A stretch of DNA of 64,000 nucleotides from Phoma sp. XZ068 (taxonomy: Eukaryota > Ascomycota > Dothideomycetes > Pleosporales > Didymellaceae), in assembly GCA_004835665.1 (NCBI GenBank), contig RBKR01000009.1:868001-932000 (forward strand), in the 5' to 3' direction. The translations under genes and the position numbers were made by a program. Shown here piece by piece: positions 1 through 11,570 of this stretch (the stretch's first letter is position 1; the number at the start of each line of letters is the position of its first letter). The notes beneath the pieces are model-generated. The model was not told the DNA's origin, made no database searches, and saw nothing but the letters and a program-made list of their open reading frames with translations.

Positions 1-3000
1 ATGCCTTGTGCCATAGGGAAACCACCACGCTGGCTGCCACCTTGGACGAAAGGTGCCAGAGGGTTGGTCATTGTACCGGGGCCACGACCAGAGGCTTGCT
101 GGAAGCGCTGTTCCGAGGTGGTGCCAGGAGGCAGTGTGCGTGAGCCACCGAATGCGCCTCCCTGACCAAAGTTACCCATGCCACCGGGACCACCCAGGCC
201 AGAGCGACCTGAAGGAGCACGGCCAACGGCGCTGCCACGGACGGAGGGAGTACGAGCAGAGTCGGTACCATCGCCAACAGTCTCCTTGAGCTTGAGATCC
301 CAATCAATGGATGGCTTCTCTTTGAAGACTTCCTGGAATTGGAGCAAGAAATCCTTGTCGTACTGGCGGCCCTTGCTCTTAGAGCCCTGGTTCAAAGCAG
401 GATTAGGAGACTGGATGCCCTCGGGGTAGTTGATGGCTTCGTTGCGGATCTGGATGAAGCGAGCTGTCTTAAGAGACTCCATACCAGCAGTGGGCTGAGC
501 AGGCTCGATAGGCTTGTTAGTCTCAAGCTTGAGAGCGGCGGGCTTGGGCTTCGTGGCCGATAATGGCTTAGCTGCAGGAGCAGGAGCAGGAGCAGCCGCA
601 GGAGGTGCGGAGTCTTCGCTGGGCTCCTCCCCGGTAGCTCCAGGGCCGAACATAGTGTTCTTCTTCAAGGACGCGAACAAAGCCTTGTCCTTAGCCTCGC
701 GTTCGGCCTTCTGCTCAGGCGTCTCGTTCTCACGGGCAAGCTCAGCAGCTTCCGCTTCACGCTCGGCCTTGCGAAGAGCCTCTTCTTGAGCCTTGATCTT
801 GTCACCAGCCTTAGCGGCCTCCTCTGCCTTCTTGAGCTTCTGCTCCTCGGCAAAGCGCTTCTCTTCTTCCTCACGCCTAGCGTCCTCGGCCTCCATCTCG
901 GCGACCATGCGCTCGAACTCCTCCTCTTCCTTGCGCTTCTTCTCGGCCTCATCGTCCTCAGAAGCCTTGGCAGCGGCGGCGGACTCCTCCTTGTCCTTAG
1001 CCTCCTTTGCAGCCTTCTCTTCGGCTTCCTTAGCCTCCTTGGCCTCTTTGGCGGCGGCCTCTTCCTTGGCCTTGGCCTCTTGAGCAGCCTTCTCCTCAGC
1101 AGCCTTGGCCTCGTCCTTCTTCTTCTGCTCAGCTTCGGCAGCAGCCTTAGCTTCGTTGTCAGCGTCGTCCTTAGCCTTCTTGTCAGCCTCCTCTTGAAGA
1201 CGGAGCTTCTCCTGGAACTGCTTAACAAAGTCGGCCTTCTTCTCGCTGGCAGACTTGACAGGTGCCTCCTCAGTGCGAGTGGCATCCGAGGCGCTGGGGG
1301 CGCGAGGGGGTGGCGTTGGAGTAGCAGCAATGGCGGGAGACTTGGACTGAGCAGGCGCTGCAGGTGCGGCGTTAGGTGCGGGTGAGGGGGCTCCCTTTGA
1401 CTTGAAGTCAACAACCTCTCCGTCCGCGTTCTTGATGATGATAGCCGCGCTCTTCTTCTTCGGGCGCTCGAAAGCACTCGAGCTCGGTGCGGGGCTGGCG
1501 GATGTGACGCTGGGAGTGTGTGCGTGGTGGTTAACGTTAGTCATAGCAGGGGTCGAAGGCTGAGGAACAGCAGAGGGCGGGCGCTCGGACATCTGCGAAG
1601 GAGTGCGCGACATGCTTTGTCCCTGAGGAGGCTGACCGTAAGGGCCAGGCATCGAGTAGGGGTTTTGCATCTGCTGGGGGAAGCCGTGACCACGACCGGG
1701 GCTGTTAGGAACACCAGGGTAGTGGATGGACTGCTGGAGTCCATACGCTGGCTGGCCGTAGTAGTTGTTGTACGGGTCAAGGCCCTGGGGAGGCATACCG
1801 TACATGTTCTGTTGTTGCAATGTCGTTAGATACTGTTCGCGCTCATGAGTTGTGAATGAAGCAAAGTCGAGAGGTTGTAAGAAAGCGTTCGACTCGTCGT
1901 CAGGCGCTTGAAAGTCAAGCTCCTTCAGGTTCGTCGAACGTACATGCGGATACTGAGAAAACTGAGAAGATCGAGTCGCAGCCGAGAGATTGATCGCTTT
2001 GCTGGACTCTAAAGCAGAGAAAAAGTTGGGGGTATGAAAAGGTGTACAAACTGGCTGAGGGTATTGCTGTCCGGGGTAGTACGGCTGTCCCTGGGGGTTA
2101 GCAAAATGCTGCTGCTGGTGCATGGTAGCAGGTGTCATCGCAGGGCTGCGGGTCTGGCGGTAGGGAGAGTTCTGCATAGCACCCTGGGGTGTGAAGGCCG
2201 GAGGCATGCCTCGTCCTCCCATGGGCTGGTTAGGCATAGGGCGGTAGGGCTGCGGCGACTGGTTGTAGGGCTGCGGCTGGAAGCCACGGCCACGGCCACC
2301 GTTTGCTGGGAATCCGCTGTGCGAGGACTGGGACGACTCGCGGCGCATGTGCGGGGGACCGTTGGGTTGAGCAGGCATTGCTGGGCGTGTCTGCAGGGTG
2401 TGTTAGTAATCTGGTCTGCTGAATGGCAGTCGGAGGCGCGCTGTTGGTGAAAGCCAGCCTCGGACGGGGCGCACACTTACGCTGTCGGCGCTCTCACTGC
2501 CCTGGCCACCGAAGACCAAGTTCGGGCGGGTGGGCAGGCTGTCTGGCTTGGGGCCGCCGGAGATGGGCGTGGGAATGGGCGAGGGCGAGTGGGCAGGCGA
2601 GGCCACGCGCGGGTTCTGGGCCTGGGGGTTCAGGTTGCTGCCCTGGACGGCGGGCAGGGCGGGCGCGGGGGCGGGCGAGCCGGCGAGCGAGCCAAACTTG
2701 ATGTTCGAGGGCGCACCAGAGGTCGGGGGCGTCTGCTTGATGTGAACAGAGCTCTTGCGGCTGTGGTCGCCGTTGGGCCCGCCACTCACGATGGTGGGCA
2801 TGGTGGGCACAGCGGGCGTGATGCTGCTGCCGTTCACCGGGGAGACGGAGCTGCTCTTGCCATGCTGAGCGCTCTGCGGGGCTCCCACTGCCGCGGGCGC
2901 GCCGCTGGACGCGATCGTAGGAGAAGAGATCTTCTTGGTCGCGTTGGCGTACGAGCTGCGGGCAGTGGGCTGAGCCGAACCAGCGGCCACGGTGGCGGAC

Positions 3001-3086
3001 GATCCAGACGAGGACGGGGTCGCGGGCGTAGCGGTCGAGGAAGCGGCGATCGGTGGGTTCTGCGCGTTCGAAGCGGATGCACTCAT
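1..3086 (-). CDS. TIF4631: eukaryotic translation initiation factor 4 gamma (eIF4G), N-terminal part; continues beyond left edge
   Basis: Scaffold of the cap-binding complex eIF4F, bridging eIF4E, poly(A)-binding protein and eIF4A in the cytoplasm. Exons read 3086-2481, 2390-2052 (or continuous to 1) and 1808-1. The start ATG at 3086 opens a Ser/Ala/Thr/Pro-rich head. It is followed by Gln/Pro/Tyr/Met-rich prion-like sequence, a basic patch with the motif IIIKNADGEVVDF (near 1400-1460), a long Glu/Lys/Ala-rich probable coiled coil (about 1230-690), and the eIF4E-binding motif YDKDFLL at 342-362. After that comes a Gly-rich stretch ending with PLAPFVQGG close to the edge. The MIF4G HEAT domain must lie outside the window. 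About 917 residues are visible if the 243-nt segment is spliced out. C-ending codons dominate, as expected for a highly expressed gene. Identity rests on the eIF4E site, layout and composition. The basic patch and coiled coil recur in the gene at 41399-43546. Confidence 0.9.
342..362 (-). other. eIF4E-binding motif of eIF4G (Y-x4-L-hydrophobic)
   Basis: The codons read YDKDFLL, which fits the canonical eIF4E docking helix Y-x(4)-L-hydrophobic. They sit within RQYDKDFLLQFQEVF, upstream of the expected MIF4G domain. This places the frame and supports the eIF4G call. The chimeric kinase gene at 41399-43546 does not contain this motif. Confidence 0.85.
1809..2051 (-). other. probable in-frame intron within eIF4G (243 nt, no stop)
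   Basis: On the minus strand the segment starts GTTTGT and ends with a CTAAC branch-like motif, 16 nt further and CAG. Its length is 81 codons with no stop, so it can be read through. Its codons (TTA, TTT, GTT, CAA, CAT) are unlike the C-ending codons on both sides, and its composition lacks the Gln/Pro/Tyr pattern of its flanks. Both points favour an intron, but coding cannot be excluded by eye. Confidence 0.55.
2391..2480 (-). other. intron 1 of eIF4G
   Basis: Donor GTAAGT and acceptor TGCAG, with an ACTAAC branch-like element 14-20 nt before the acceptor. The join is in phase 0 (...SADS then TRPAMPAQ...). Length is 90 nt. Confidence 0.85.
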
Positions 3087-6000
3087 TAGTACCTGGGCTG
3101 GGAGGAGTAGCGCGAGGCGGGCGGTGGTGGGCGAGTGCGGGTCGAGGTCGCAGTCGCTGGCAGAGGGGCGCGGGGTGCGGCGAATCTCAGACTCGCGGCG
3201 GGCTGGCTGCTATTAGGAGTCGGCGGCGGGCGCGACTCGAGGTGCAGGGCAAAGGCTGGCGCGTTGGGCGAAAAGTCGGCTCCTGGGAAGGGGAAGCGGC
3301 GACGGGGGAGGCTGTCCGAGCGCTTTCACTGATTGCAGTGAAAAGAGTCGTGACAGGTGCTCCTCGGGGGAATTTCAACAGACGTGTCTGTGAAATGGGC
3401 AAGCGGCTCGCGTGGAAATGCACTGAGCCCGCTGCGGAGATGTGGTACTGGTCTTCACGATGAAGAGGTGTGAAGGGAGAGGAAGGCGTTCTTGAAAATT
3501 GTTCGCCCAAGTTGAGTTCGCCTTAGCGAGCCACAGGGATCATCCACAGTCCGACCCTGGAGTCCACCCGCATGTGATTCGTGCACCACCACACCATGGC
3601 TTGCCTGCCGTGTGCTGCGTCCGCCAGCTTCACGCGACTGGCATGCACGGGCGACGACCTGCTGCGATGCCTTCTTCTGTGACTGCCTTCGTGCCTGTGA
3701 CTGGGCTCTGCGCCCTCTGCTCCTTCCATCCTTCCTCCATTGTGGGGCGCCCCTCACCACATCTCACTGCACGCAAATAGCCACGGCCATCTCACTGCAC
3801 ACAAACACCACACTGCCCACTGCACTCCGCCCCAGCTCCGTGACCCGCGCGTGGCCAGCACGGACGAGACGCTCCAAGGGGTGTTATTTCCTTTTGCCAG
3901 GGCAGCCTGCGCGTCCAGCAGTCCCCCAACGTCTGCAGCAAACACGCTGAAGTGAGGCAAAAGTGTCTCGCTGTCAAACGCTTTGCGTGCAGTCCTCGTC
4001 TGCAGACGTGGACCAGGTCAGTGGAAACCGCATCAAACAAAATTTAGCACGGTCCTCCAGCTCTGTGCCTGGTCGCACCGTCTCATCAGCCCCAGGAGGT
4101 GGCTTTGAGGCAGACAAAGAGTCCTGTTGGCATTGTGTAGCCCTCCATGCCCTGTCCAACGCACACTGCCAGCAGCTGCTTCCCATGTGTTTGCTCGCTG
4201 CGATCGACCGACGTTCCCAACAGTTGACGTATTTCTGCGCCTCCATGCAGCATGACGCCGTCTTGTCGAATTTCTAAATAAACGGCCAATCAGCACCCCT
4301 CACCCTTAACTCCGGCTAGTGTAAACGGGATGACCAAACATCGGAAACGTCCCAAGGTCTCTGCACGCGCACAGATGCGCACAGTGAGTCAAGATGGTGA
4401 TCAATAATGGATTCGAGCATGGCGAACCGGTGAACTGTGACTGAGTGTCTGACTCCTTCGATGCTGGCCTTACTCTTGGTATGGCGTGGCGTTGTTGCCT
4501 GGGTACCTGCGAACCATCGTCGACAGCACCAATCAACGACCGCATATTGGATTCGTCCATCTTCACGATTTTTGAATGTCTTCAAACAATTGCATTGTCG
4601 AGACATATCAAGACTTGATAGCTCTACACACTAGATCAGTTGCTCCTACGCACCACTCTTGACTCTCACCCCAGAGATCCAATCGTCATATCACAGATCC
4701 AAACTACTTCAATTGCTGACTGTCTACTCGCTGGTTACTCTCGAGCGCACTCGCACCATCCGTGACGTCGCACGGCTGACTCGACAGCGTTGCCGACTTC
4801 CTATAACTAATTGAGCAATACTTCGATAGCTACAGAAAATCCAGGTGCCTCGCCTCTTCAATACCCTTTCGACCTGAAAGACGTGAGGTTGCCTGCATCA
4901 GACACACTTGACGATAGTATCAAACAAGAAGAAACCAGTATGTACATCGCACTACTTACTGCGCGTGTTCAAAAAAACTTTGGGAGTGAGCGCCAAAAAG
5001 TTATCTAAGGATTCGGCTGTCATGCTGCTTATAGAGAGGAGTGACCTTCAGGCGCTGAATAGGGTGGTGCCTGGAAGGATTGGTGAAGGAGGTAAGGTTG
5101 CATAGACATAAGCACGGTCAACGACCGATACCTTAACTGTGCCTGCGCTCACCACTTGCATTCGTCACCGAGCACAATAAGCCAACCCTACGACATGGAG
5201 AATTATTACTGTTATGTTTGCTGAACTCAAGATTGCTTTGTACGCCGAACTCACTACTGCTTTGCGCGCTGAGCTCACCACTGCTTTGTGCATTGGGCAA
5301 CCGTTCAAGATGCATATGCAGTCATTTACCTCGAGACTCACCACGGCAGCCGCCTCTAGGCTCATCGTGAGACAGGCAACAGACATACCTCTATCTTTGG
5401 GATCCCAAAAGTTTTGTGCAGAGAAGAGATTTAAAGGGCGCTTGAGTCGAAGTTGAGACGACAGCCAAGTGACAAATAAATCGGGGGCCAAGGACTGTAT
5501 AGATAAATAATTAGTATCGTGACACCAGTACCATCACCTTCAAAACCACACGGCCTTTCAAGTCTCAAAACCACTGTACCAGCCTCCAAATACACGTGAT
5601 CCTGACTAATGCTGCTCGACTGTCTACAAGTGTAGCACAGAAACGGGCCTGCGTCGGTGGAGCAGGTGCGTTATGTTGTGCCATTGGGTGTGACCGGCCC
5701 GTGGATCGATAGTGGACACGACAGCACCAAGATCGACTGGGCTGCTGCGCAATGCACTCCATTGCCAGCCAGGCACACAGGTGATGCAGCGTAGCGCCAG
5801 GAACGAAGGAATAGAAGCCTTGCAACATGCCTCGTGCGAGCCTCAATACTCATCGGACGCTAGCTGCGGCCTCTTTTTTTGAATCTAGCAGGAGGTGAGA
5901 GATAACGTCGACCTGCAGACCACCACAAGCGCTGTGACCCGGCTGTGTCGGTATTGGCATTGTTTGCCAGGCGCTACGGGCGCAATCTGTCGTCGCGACT

Positions 6001-9000
6001 TCAGACACTGATAGCATGAAGTCGGGCTTGGAGGCAACCCTCGCAAGTCACCGAATTCCCCACGGCCGAAGAATCTCCACCTCTCGCATTCGCCGTGTAT
6101 GCTCAGTTCGGCCCTGCGCAGTGTACAGTGGAACCCCCTTCGGCCCTACGTCGTGTCCCCTTTCTTCGGTCCTGCACAGCGCATCTTCCCTTCGGTGGCG
6201 TGGTGTGCTGCGCCGTATGAGTGCCGGCATCGTAACTTCCGTTTCCTGTACTCGCAGCGACTGCGACAGTCAAGAAAAGCTCGTGGCGCCAGCCGTAAGG
6301 CGATCCTTTGCTGTCGTATTGGGGCACAGCCTCGGGATCTAACAGCATGCAGCTGCACAACTGGTTGCATGAAAGCATCGGGCGCTAGAGGCGCCTCGCG
6401 CAGCCCTTTTGATCCTTCGACCGCCCAGTTTCGGTGGAGCAAAGAGGCAGGTCGAAAGCCAAAACGAACCGCCAACGTGTGCGTACTGAGCGATGTTCTT
6501 GCGTGCACCCACTGTTTGCTGATGAAAGGGGCCGCGCGTAAGATAAGGCGATGCTAGACGTTCCAAATGCCGTAGGTGCTACGCTATGCATGACTTCCTT
6601 CCCGTCTCGTCTTCGCTTCGGCACGTCGTCCAGGATGCATGGAGCCGGCATCATCTTCATGACATCGCTGTTTACTGCGCTCGGATCCCACCTGACATGT
6701 GAAGTGCACAAGCTAGGAGCTTCAAGTACCGCAAGTGTACACGTGAGGGTGAGTTTCTGTTGATTCGTTCCACCAATAATGTCAGCGCAGTTGCATTCAC
6801 TCCGGGCTTGAACAGGAAAGCTACAATTGCCGGCGGCCGTCGTATTTCTACCAATCGCGTGTTCGAGAAAGAGAAGCATACCGGCCATGTTACTTGACTG
6901 CCAGAAAGCGTAAGGTGACAGGGAGTTCCCGGATGTCTGTGCTGAGCGAGACTCGAAGGAGCTTCACGATGGTGGTGCAGGATGACCGGCTGATGTCTCT
7001 TTCTGTTCCGCCAGCACACATGTACGAAGCTCGCGTGTGCGAGATTGCACAAGGCTGACCGTTCGAACCCCGGATCTTCATTGCCTCTCATTTCCTGCTA
7101 GTCCACACCTTCATTTCCTGCACGCGTTGGGCGCCAATGGCGACCATGCAATGACGCAAATGCAGTAATGCAAAGCTCGTCACACTCACGATACTCCCGT
7201 TCCAACCGGACAGATTCACCACTCCTCGAATAAGGAAAGTCTCATAGCGCACCCAGCAGGCGGCTGCGATTCCTTTACCAGCCGCAAGAGCAGGGAATCT
7301 CGGTACATGCCTTAATACCCAAGCGAGAACACGACCACGGCAGTGCGTACAACTCGCGCCGCCCTACGCGCCGCGACATCGGAGGAATTGAATGCACATC
7401 TTAACGATACTTGGATGCGGATCGAACCATGAGGGAACGCTGGCAAGCGATACAAGCACACCAAGCTCCACCTCATCAAACTATCGAAAGTTACCTCACG
7501 GCTCTACGCATCTTTGATCCGAGAGCTGAGACCGACATGCCACCAATTATTGCGCACCGCGCTTCTACATACATCAGTTCAAGGTGAAGGGGCAAGCGAG
7601 AAGGTCGCTCAGCCAGCTTGGACGGGCACCCAAAGTGACGCCACGAGATGTACTGCTGCCATGTCACTCTGACAGCAAGCTCGTACGGATTGTTCCATAC
7701 AGAAAGTTCGACGGCTTCGATCGCTCCTCGTTTCTTCCATCCAGTCAGCCTCGTCGCCTCTCCACATGATCACTTGTCTCAATAAACACTTGCAGCATCG
7801 CTTCTCCACACTTTACCCCAGACGGAGCGGCCCAGCGGTCCTGTATTTAATTTCGGCTTCTAGCTTCAGGAACCGAAGGTAATGCACAGCATGCACTCTC
7901 ACGCTCAGCTTTACGACGGGCAAGCATGAAGCTTGGTTTCCCTGTGGCTAAATTGCCATGGTTGCTTGTCTGGGTCGGGACTGTTAACAGCGACGTTATA
8001 GCTATGGTGGGCCCATGCCCCGAGTCATGCGTTGCAAAACCACATACCCCGATGCCCATTCATGGGGTTGTTCCGATGGTGCAGATTCGTCTTTCTCCGT
8101 TTTGCGGGGAAAACGTGGACGGTGCAACATAGCTTCTACCATACACGCCCTGCCATGCAATGCGCGTACGCACAAAAAGCATGTTGCAGAAGAATATCCA
8201 TGGATCAGGGAAGCAGCGGCTCTGCAGCTCCGAGCGCGATTTCTCCCCCCTACAATACGACAAGGCTCAGCATGCACTGCAGTTATTAAAACGGCGGCTG
8301 TTGGCTGACGGGAGGATGGATTGCGCAAGTGACTTTGATCCTGGAGGCACAGGGCGACCACGTCGTGGAGCCGCGGGTGTGTGTGAACCAGATGTAGACT
8401 AACTGTACTAGCAGTAGATCGTAGGCTCCAGGTTCAGGGTAAATCGAGGCTGGGCGGCCCTAGCACCAAGTACAACTGTGCAGAATGATTGGAGCTCGCA
8501 TTCTTATTTCGTTTTTCTAGACTTGCGCCAGACTTGCGGCTTCGCAAACCTGTCCCGAGCTTGTCGCTCTTCATCCAAGTAGCTTGATAGGCTGGGCGAT
8601 CAACGCCGACCCGAAGCTGCTCGCTGCACAACACAGGTTCTATGTCGGCTTGTGATCTGTTGATCGCGGGGTCTATCTGCATCGCGCTGATCCACGGGTT
8701 GTAGGAGCGCAGCAAGTTGGCAGATGTGGCGGTGTGATGGTCCGGATTGTAGCTGCGTTAGTTTAGCATTCCCGAGGCACGCTACAAAAACTTCACATGT
8801 ACGTGTTGCAGATGCGACTAGGGGGCTTGGTGACTTAGAAAACGGGCATGATGTGCAGGCACACACCGTTTGCATGGTCGGGTTACTGACTGGAGCACCG
8901 ACAAGTCGAGCCGACTTAACCAGGTGACCTAGGGATTTTAGCCACGGATGATGGTCCAGCGTGCAGCTATCGTGAAAGTAGACGGCTTTGCTTGAGGCGA

Positions 9001-9832
9001 CTCCGGTTGTAACCTAGAGAATACAGACACCGGTCGGAGGCTAGCATCATGTGTACTCTGGAGTTTTGCAGCTAAGCCATTGCGCCGTCTCTAGGTGCTG
9101 TCGTGTTCCTTGCTTGGCCTTCACCCTTGCCACTGTGGCCGGCTGACCGCAGGCTAACCGCAGGAACGAACAACAGCACGAGTAAGGTAAGGCCATTAGT
9201 GCAGGTACGCGCTGTCATCACCCTGTCCATATCGAGGAGGCCGGAACGTCATTCCTGATGAACAGTTGCAGTGAGCAGCAGCCTGGAAAAAAAGATCGTC
9301 ACACGAGTTATCGTATGGTGTGGTTGTTGGGGGCTAGTCTTGCATTGATCGGTAGTCATGACGGACTTTCTACTTTGATATATGTGGTGCATTGAAAAGT
9401 GGCGGATGTAGTACGGAAGTACAAGGGCCGTCAAACAAGAAACGAGGCTGTGTATATGGCCTGAAGATAGGCACCCATATGGATCTACAAGCACAGTGAA
9501 GAGAGTTGGTTACCAAGATAGATACAGGAAGGGTATACCAGAAGCGCCGTTCGCTTCTGTTGAAATCAATGAACATGTGGAAAGCCCGAACCTGTCGGAA
9601 GAACATGTTCACAAACGAGACCACCCAAGGCTGGTTAAAGAAGAAGAGAACATATGAACGGCCATACAATGGCTACAAAAGTGGTTGTAGAACTGCAAAT
9701 TGGACCGCCTTCACAGCCGTAAAGTCATGATATCAGGGGCAATGCCTTTGCCCCAGGTCGCTCCAGATGATAGTTTTGCCGCTCATGCGCCCAATAACGC
9801 GCTTAACGCCAGATAATGAGACAAGTCGCGGA
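3087..9832. other. 6.7 kb intergenic stretch without a recognisable gene
   Basis: Lies between the 5' end of eIF4G (left) and the 3' end of the homeodomain gene (right). The proximal few hundred bases should hold the eIF4G promoter and leader. All open frames here are short (about 150 residues or less), overlap on both strands, and show no motif or codon bias I recognise. No tRNA or transposon was recognised. The only internal structure noted is the 24-bp triple repeat at 5220-5291. A long non-coding RNA or distant regulatory DNA is possible but unsupported. Confidence 0.6.
5220..5291. repeat. three tandem copies of a 24-bp unit
   Basis: Three consecutive 24-base units share the pattern GC(T/C)GA(A/G)CTCA...GCTTTG. 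The second and third copies are closest. The repeat is a multiple of three and is open on both strands, but it lies in no convincing gene. Confidence 0.8.
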
Positions 9833-11570
9833 TCAGTAGTTGTGACTATCACCTAAATGATCGGAGTGCTCGAGCATATCCCGGAGGGAAGAGTTGGCGC
9901 CAGAGTAGTGATCGTTGTGTGTAGAATCGTTTCGAAGATACGAGTTGGAGAAAGAAGATAGGTGGTGTGGTGCGCTCAACTGAGGCATCCCGTAGGAGAC
10001 CGGTGTGGCAAGCGGGGCACTGGAGTATGATGGAAATTGAGCGGTTTGAGGGGTCGATGTACTGCGGCTTGGAGTGTAGTGGGTGCTCAATTCGATACGC
10101 CTGGGCACACCGTTGGAGAAGGAGCGCATCCTGTTGGAGCTGGAAGCTTGGAAGCCTGGTACTGGGGCATCTGGCCTAATCAGTATTACGTTGGTAGTTG
10201 CACAGGAGATAGACCTACATGAATAGCCAATACCATAGGGCATCATTGAGCTCGAGAAAGACCGTGAACCATCAGAATTGCCTGAGTCCATCGACGCCTG
10301 GATACCATCGCTGCTGTGGGAATAACTCATGCTGGTTCGAAGTGGCGAGTTCAGTGATTCAGCACGACTCCTAGTAATGCGATCGGCGTGTAGCCCAAGA
10401 CGAGGAATGCTGTGCTGAGAAGAGTATGATGTCGGTGTGCTGACTGGAATAGAGAATGGGTTCGATGTCCTAGGGCTGGCATCGAGCGGTGCGGAGGGGA
10501 AGCCGAACGGGGATTCGTGGGCTGACACGGGCGAGAGAGAGTCGGTCGCTGATTGTGGTGGTGTGAATGCGAATCCACCGAAGGCTGGGCTGATGCCTGT
10601 AGGCGACATGTGAGAGTCAAGTGTTGCTCGTCGCAGTGTGTCAATGCTCAACGGTCGCATCATGGCACCTTCAGAGAAGCCTTGGCCGAACGCAGCTGGA
10701 GAAGCAAGTGGTGTTCCGAGTCCGTGTGAGTTACCAAACGGAGCATGTAGTGCTTGTGCCATGTCGAAATCATCTGGGAGTGCCCGAGATCTCATCATGC
10801 GTTCGCGATCGTCGCTAGTGAGACGCTTGAGCTTCGCTCGTCTGTATTGCCATTAGTGTGGTTCTGCTGCCAATCAGTTGACTAACTTACCGGTTCTGGA
10901 ACCATACTTGCACCTGCCGAGGGCTAAGGCCAGGGATTTCGCGAGAGAGACGCTCTCGGTGAGCGGCATCTGGATGGGCTTGACGAGCGAACTCGCTCAT
11001 CAGGAACCGGGTTTGATTGTGGGTGAGTCTAAACCTCTTCATCTTGCGCTTAGCTGCTCGGATCTCAGCGGCTGTCATAGGCTTATCGTCGTCGTTGGCG
11101 TCACTGTCGCCGGTCTCATCTTTCTCGTCAAGAATGATGTCATCGCCTTCATCCTCGACTTTCTCCATGGTGCTCTCATCGTGTGTAGAAGGTGGAGTCA
11201 ATCTGGAGATTGGGCTAGTGGGAGCCGAGCCGCCAAAGGTCACAGCAGGCAGGTCGTGTGGCTCAAGTTCATCAACGGTTGGCAGGGAGTTAGCGCCATT
11301 GCTGGAGTGTGACTTGCTGTCAAGAAGGTACGGGAAGCTCTTGTGCGATCGAATTGATGGCCGTTTGAGGTCGAACGCGTTGCTGGCTTCCTCGACCTGG
11401 AGAGCTGTCATGTCGCAATCCGAGTGTGGTGGGGTGTGCTCTTCTGTCCTTATGCTGGAAGACTGCCAGTCGATTTCGGCAGTGGTCGTGCCGTACGCAG
11501 GATTGCGTGGCGAAGTAGGAGGAGACAAGGGAACGATGAAGTTTCCGTCAACCATTGGCGCTTTTCGCAA
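9833..11570 (-). CDS. homeodomain transcription factor
   Basis: Probable nuclear DNA-binding regulator of 546 residues. Exons are 11570-10891, 10841-10219 and 10170-9833, with introns of 49 and 48 nt. The homeodomain spans about residues 176-235. Recognition helix WFQNRRAKLKRL carries Gln50 and Asn51 (Q225, N226), and intron 1 splits the Arg codon right after that Asn. An acidic stretch precedes the homeodomain. The C-terminal half is Ser/Pro/Tyr-rich and includes the pattern PGFQ...NRMRSF. This resembles the fungal Htf1/Hox2-like homeobox factors implicated in conidiation, but that subfamily is recalled rather than tested. For intron 2 the acceptor giving GYSYAPVPGFQ was chosen; a 39-nt alternative also keeps the frame. 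The gene is flanked by large non-coding spaces on both sides, as is common for developmental regulators. Confidence 0.88.

Noticed and set aside
665..1477. 270-codon Arg/Leu-rich frame on the minus strand
   Set aside because: Out-of-frame reading of the eIF4G coiled-coil region; the eIF4G frame itself continues through here with family motifs.
7040..7090. Possible T-arm-like CGTTCGAACCCCGG, hinting at a tRNA
   Set aside because: The arms do not pair into a 5-bp T stem and no A box or acceptor stem was found on either strand.
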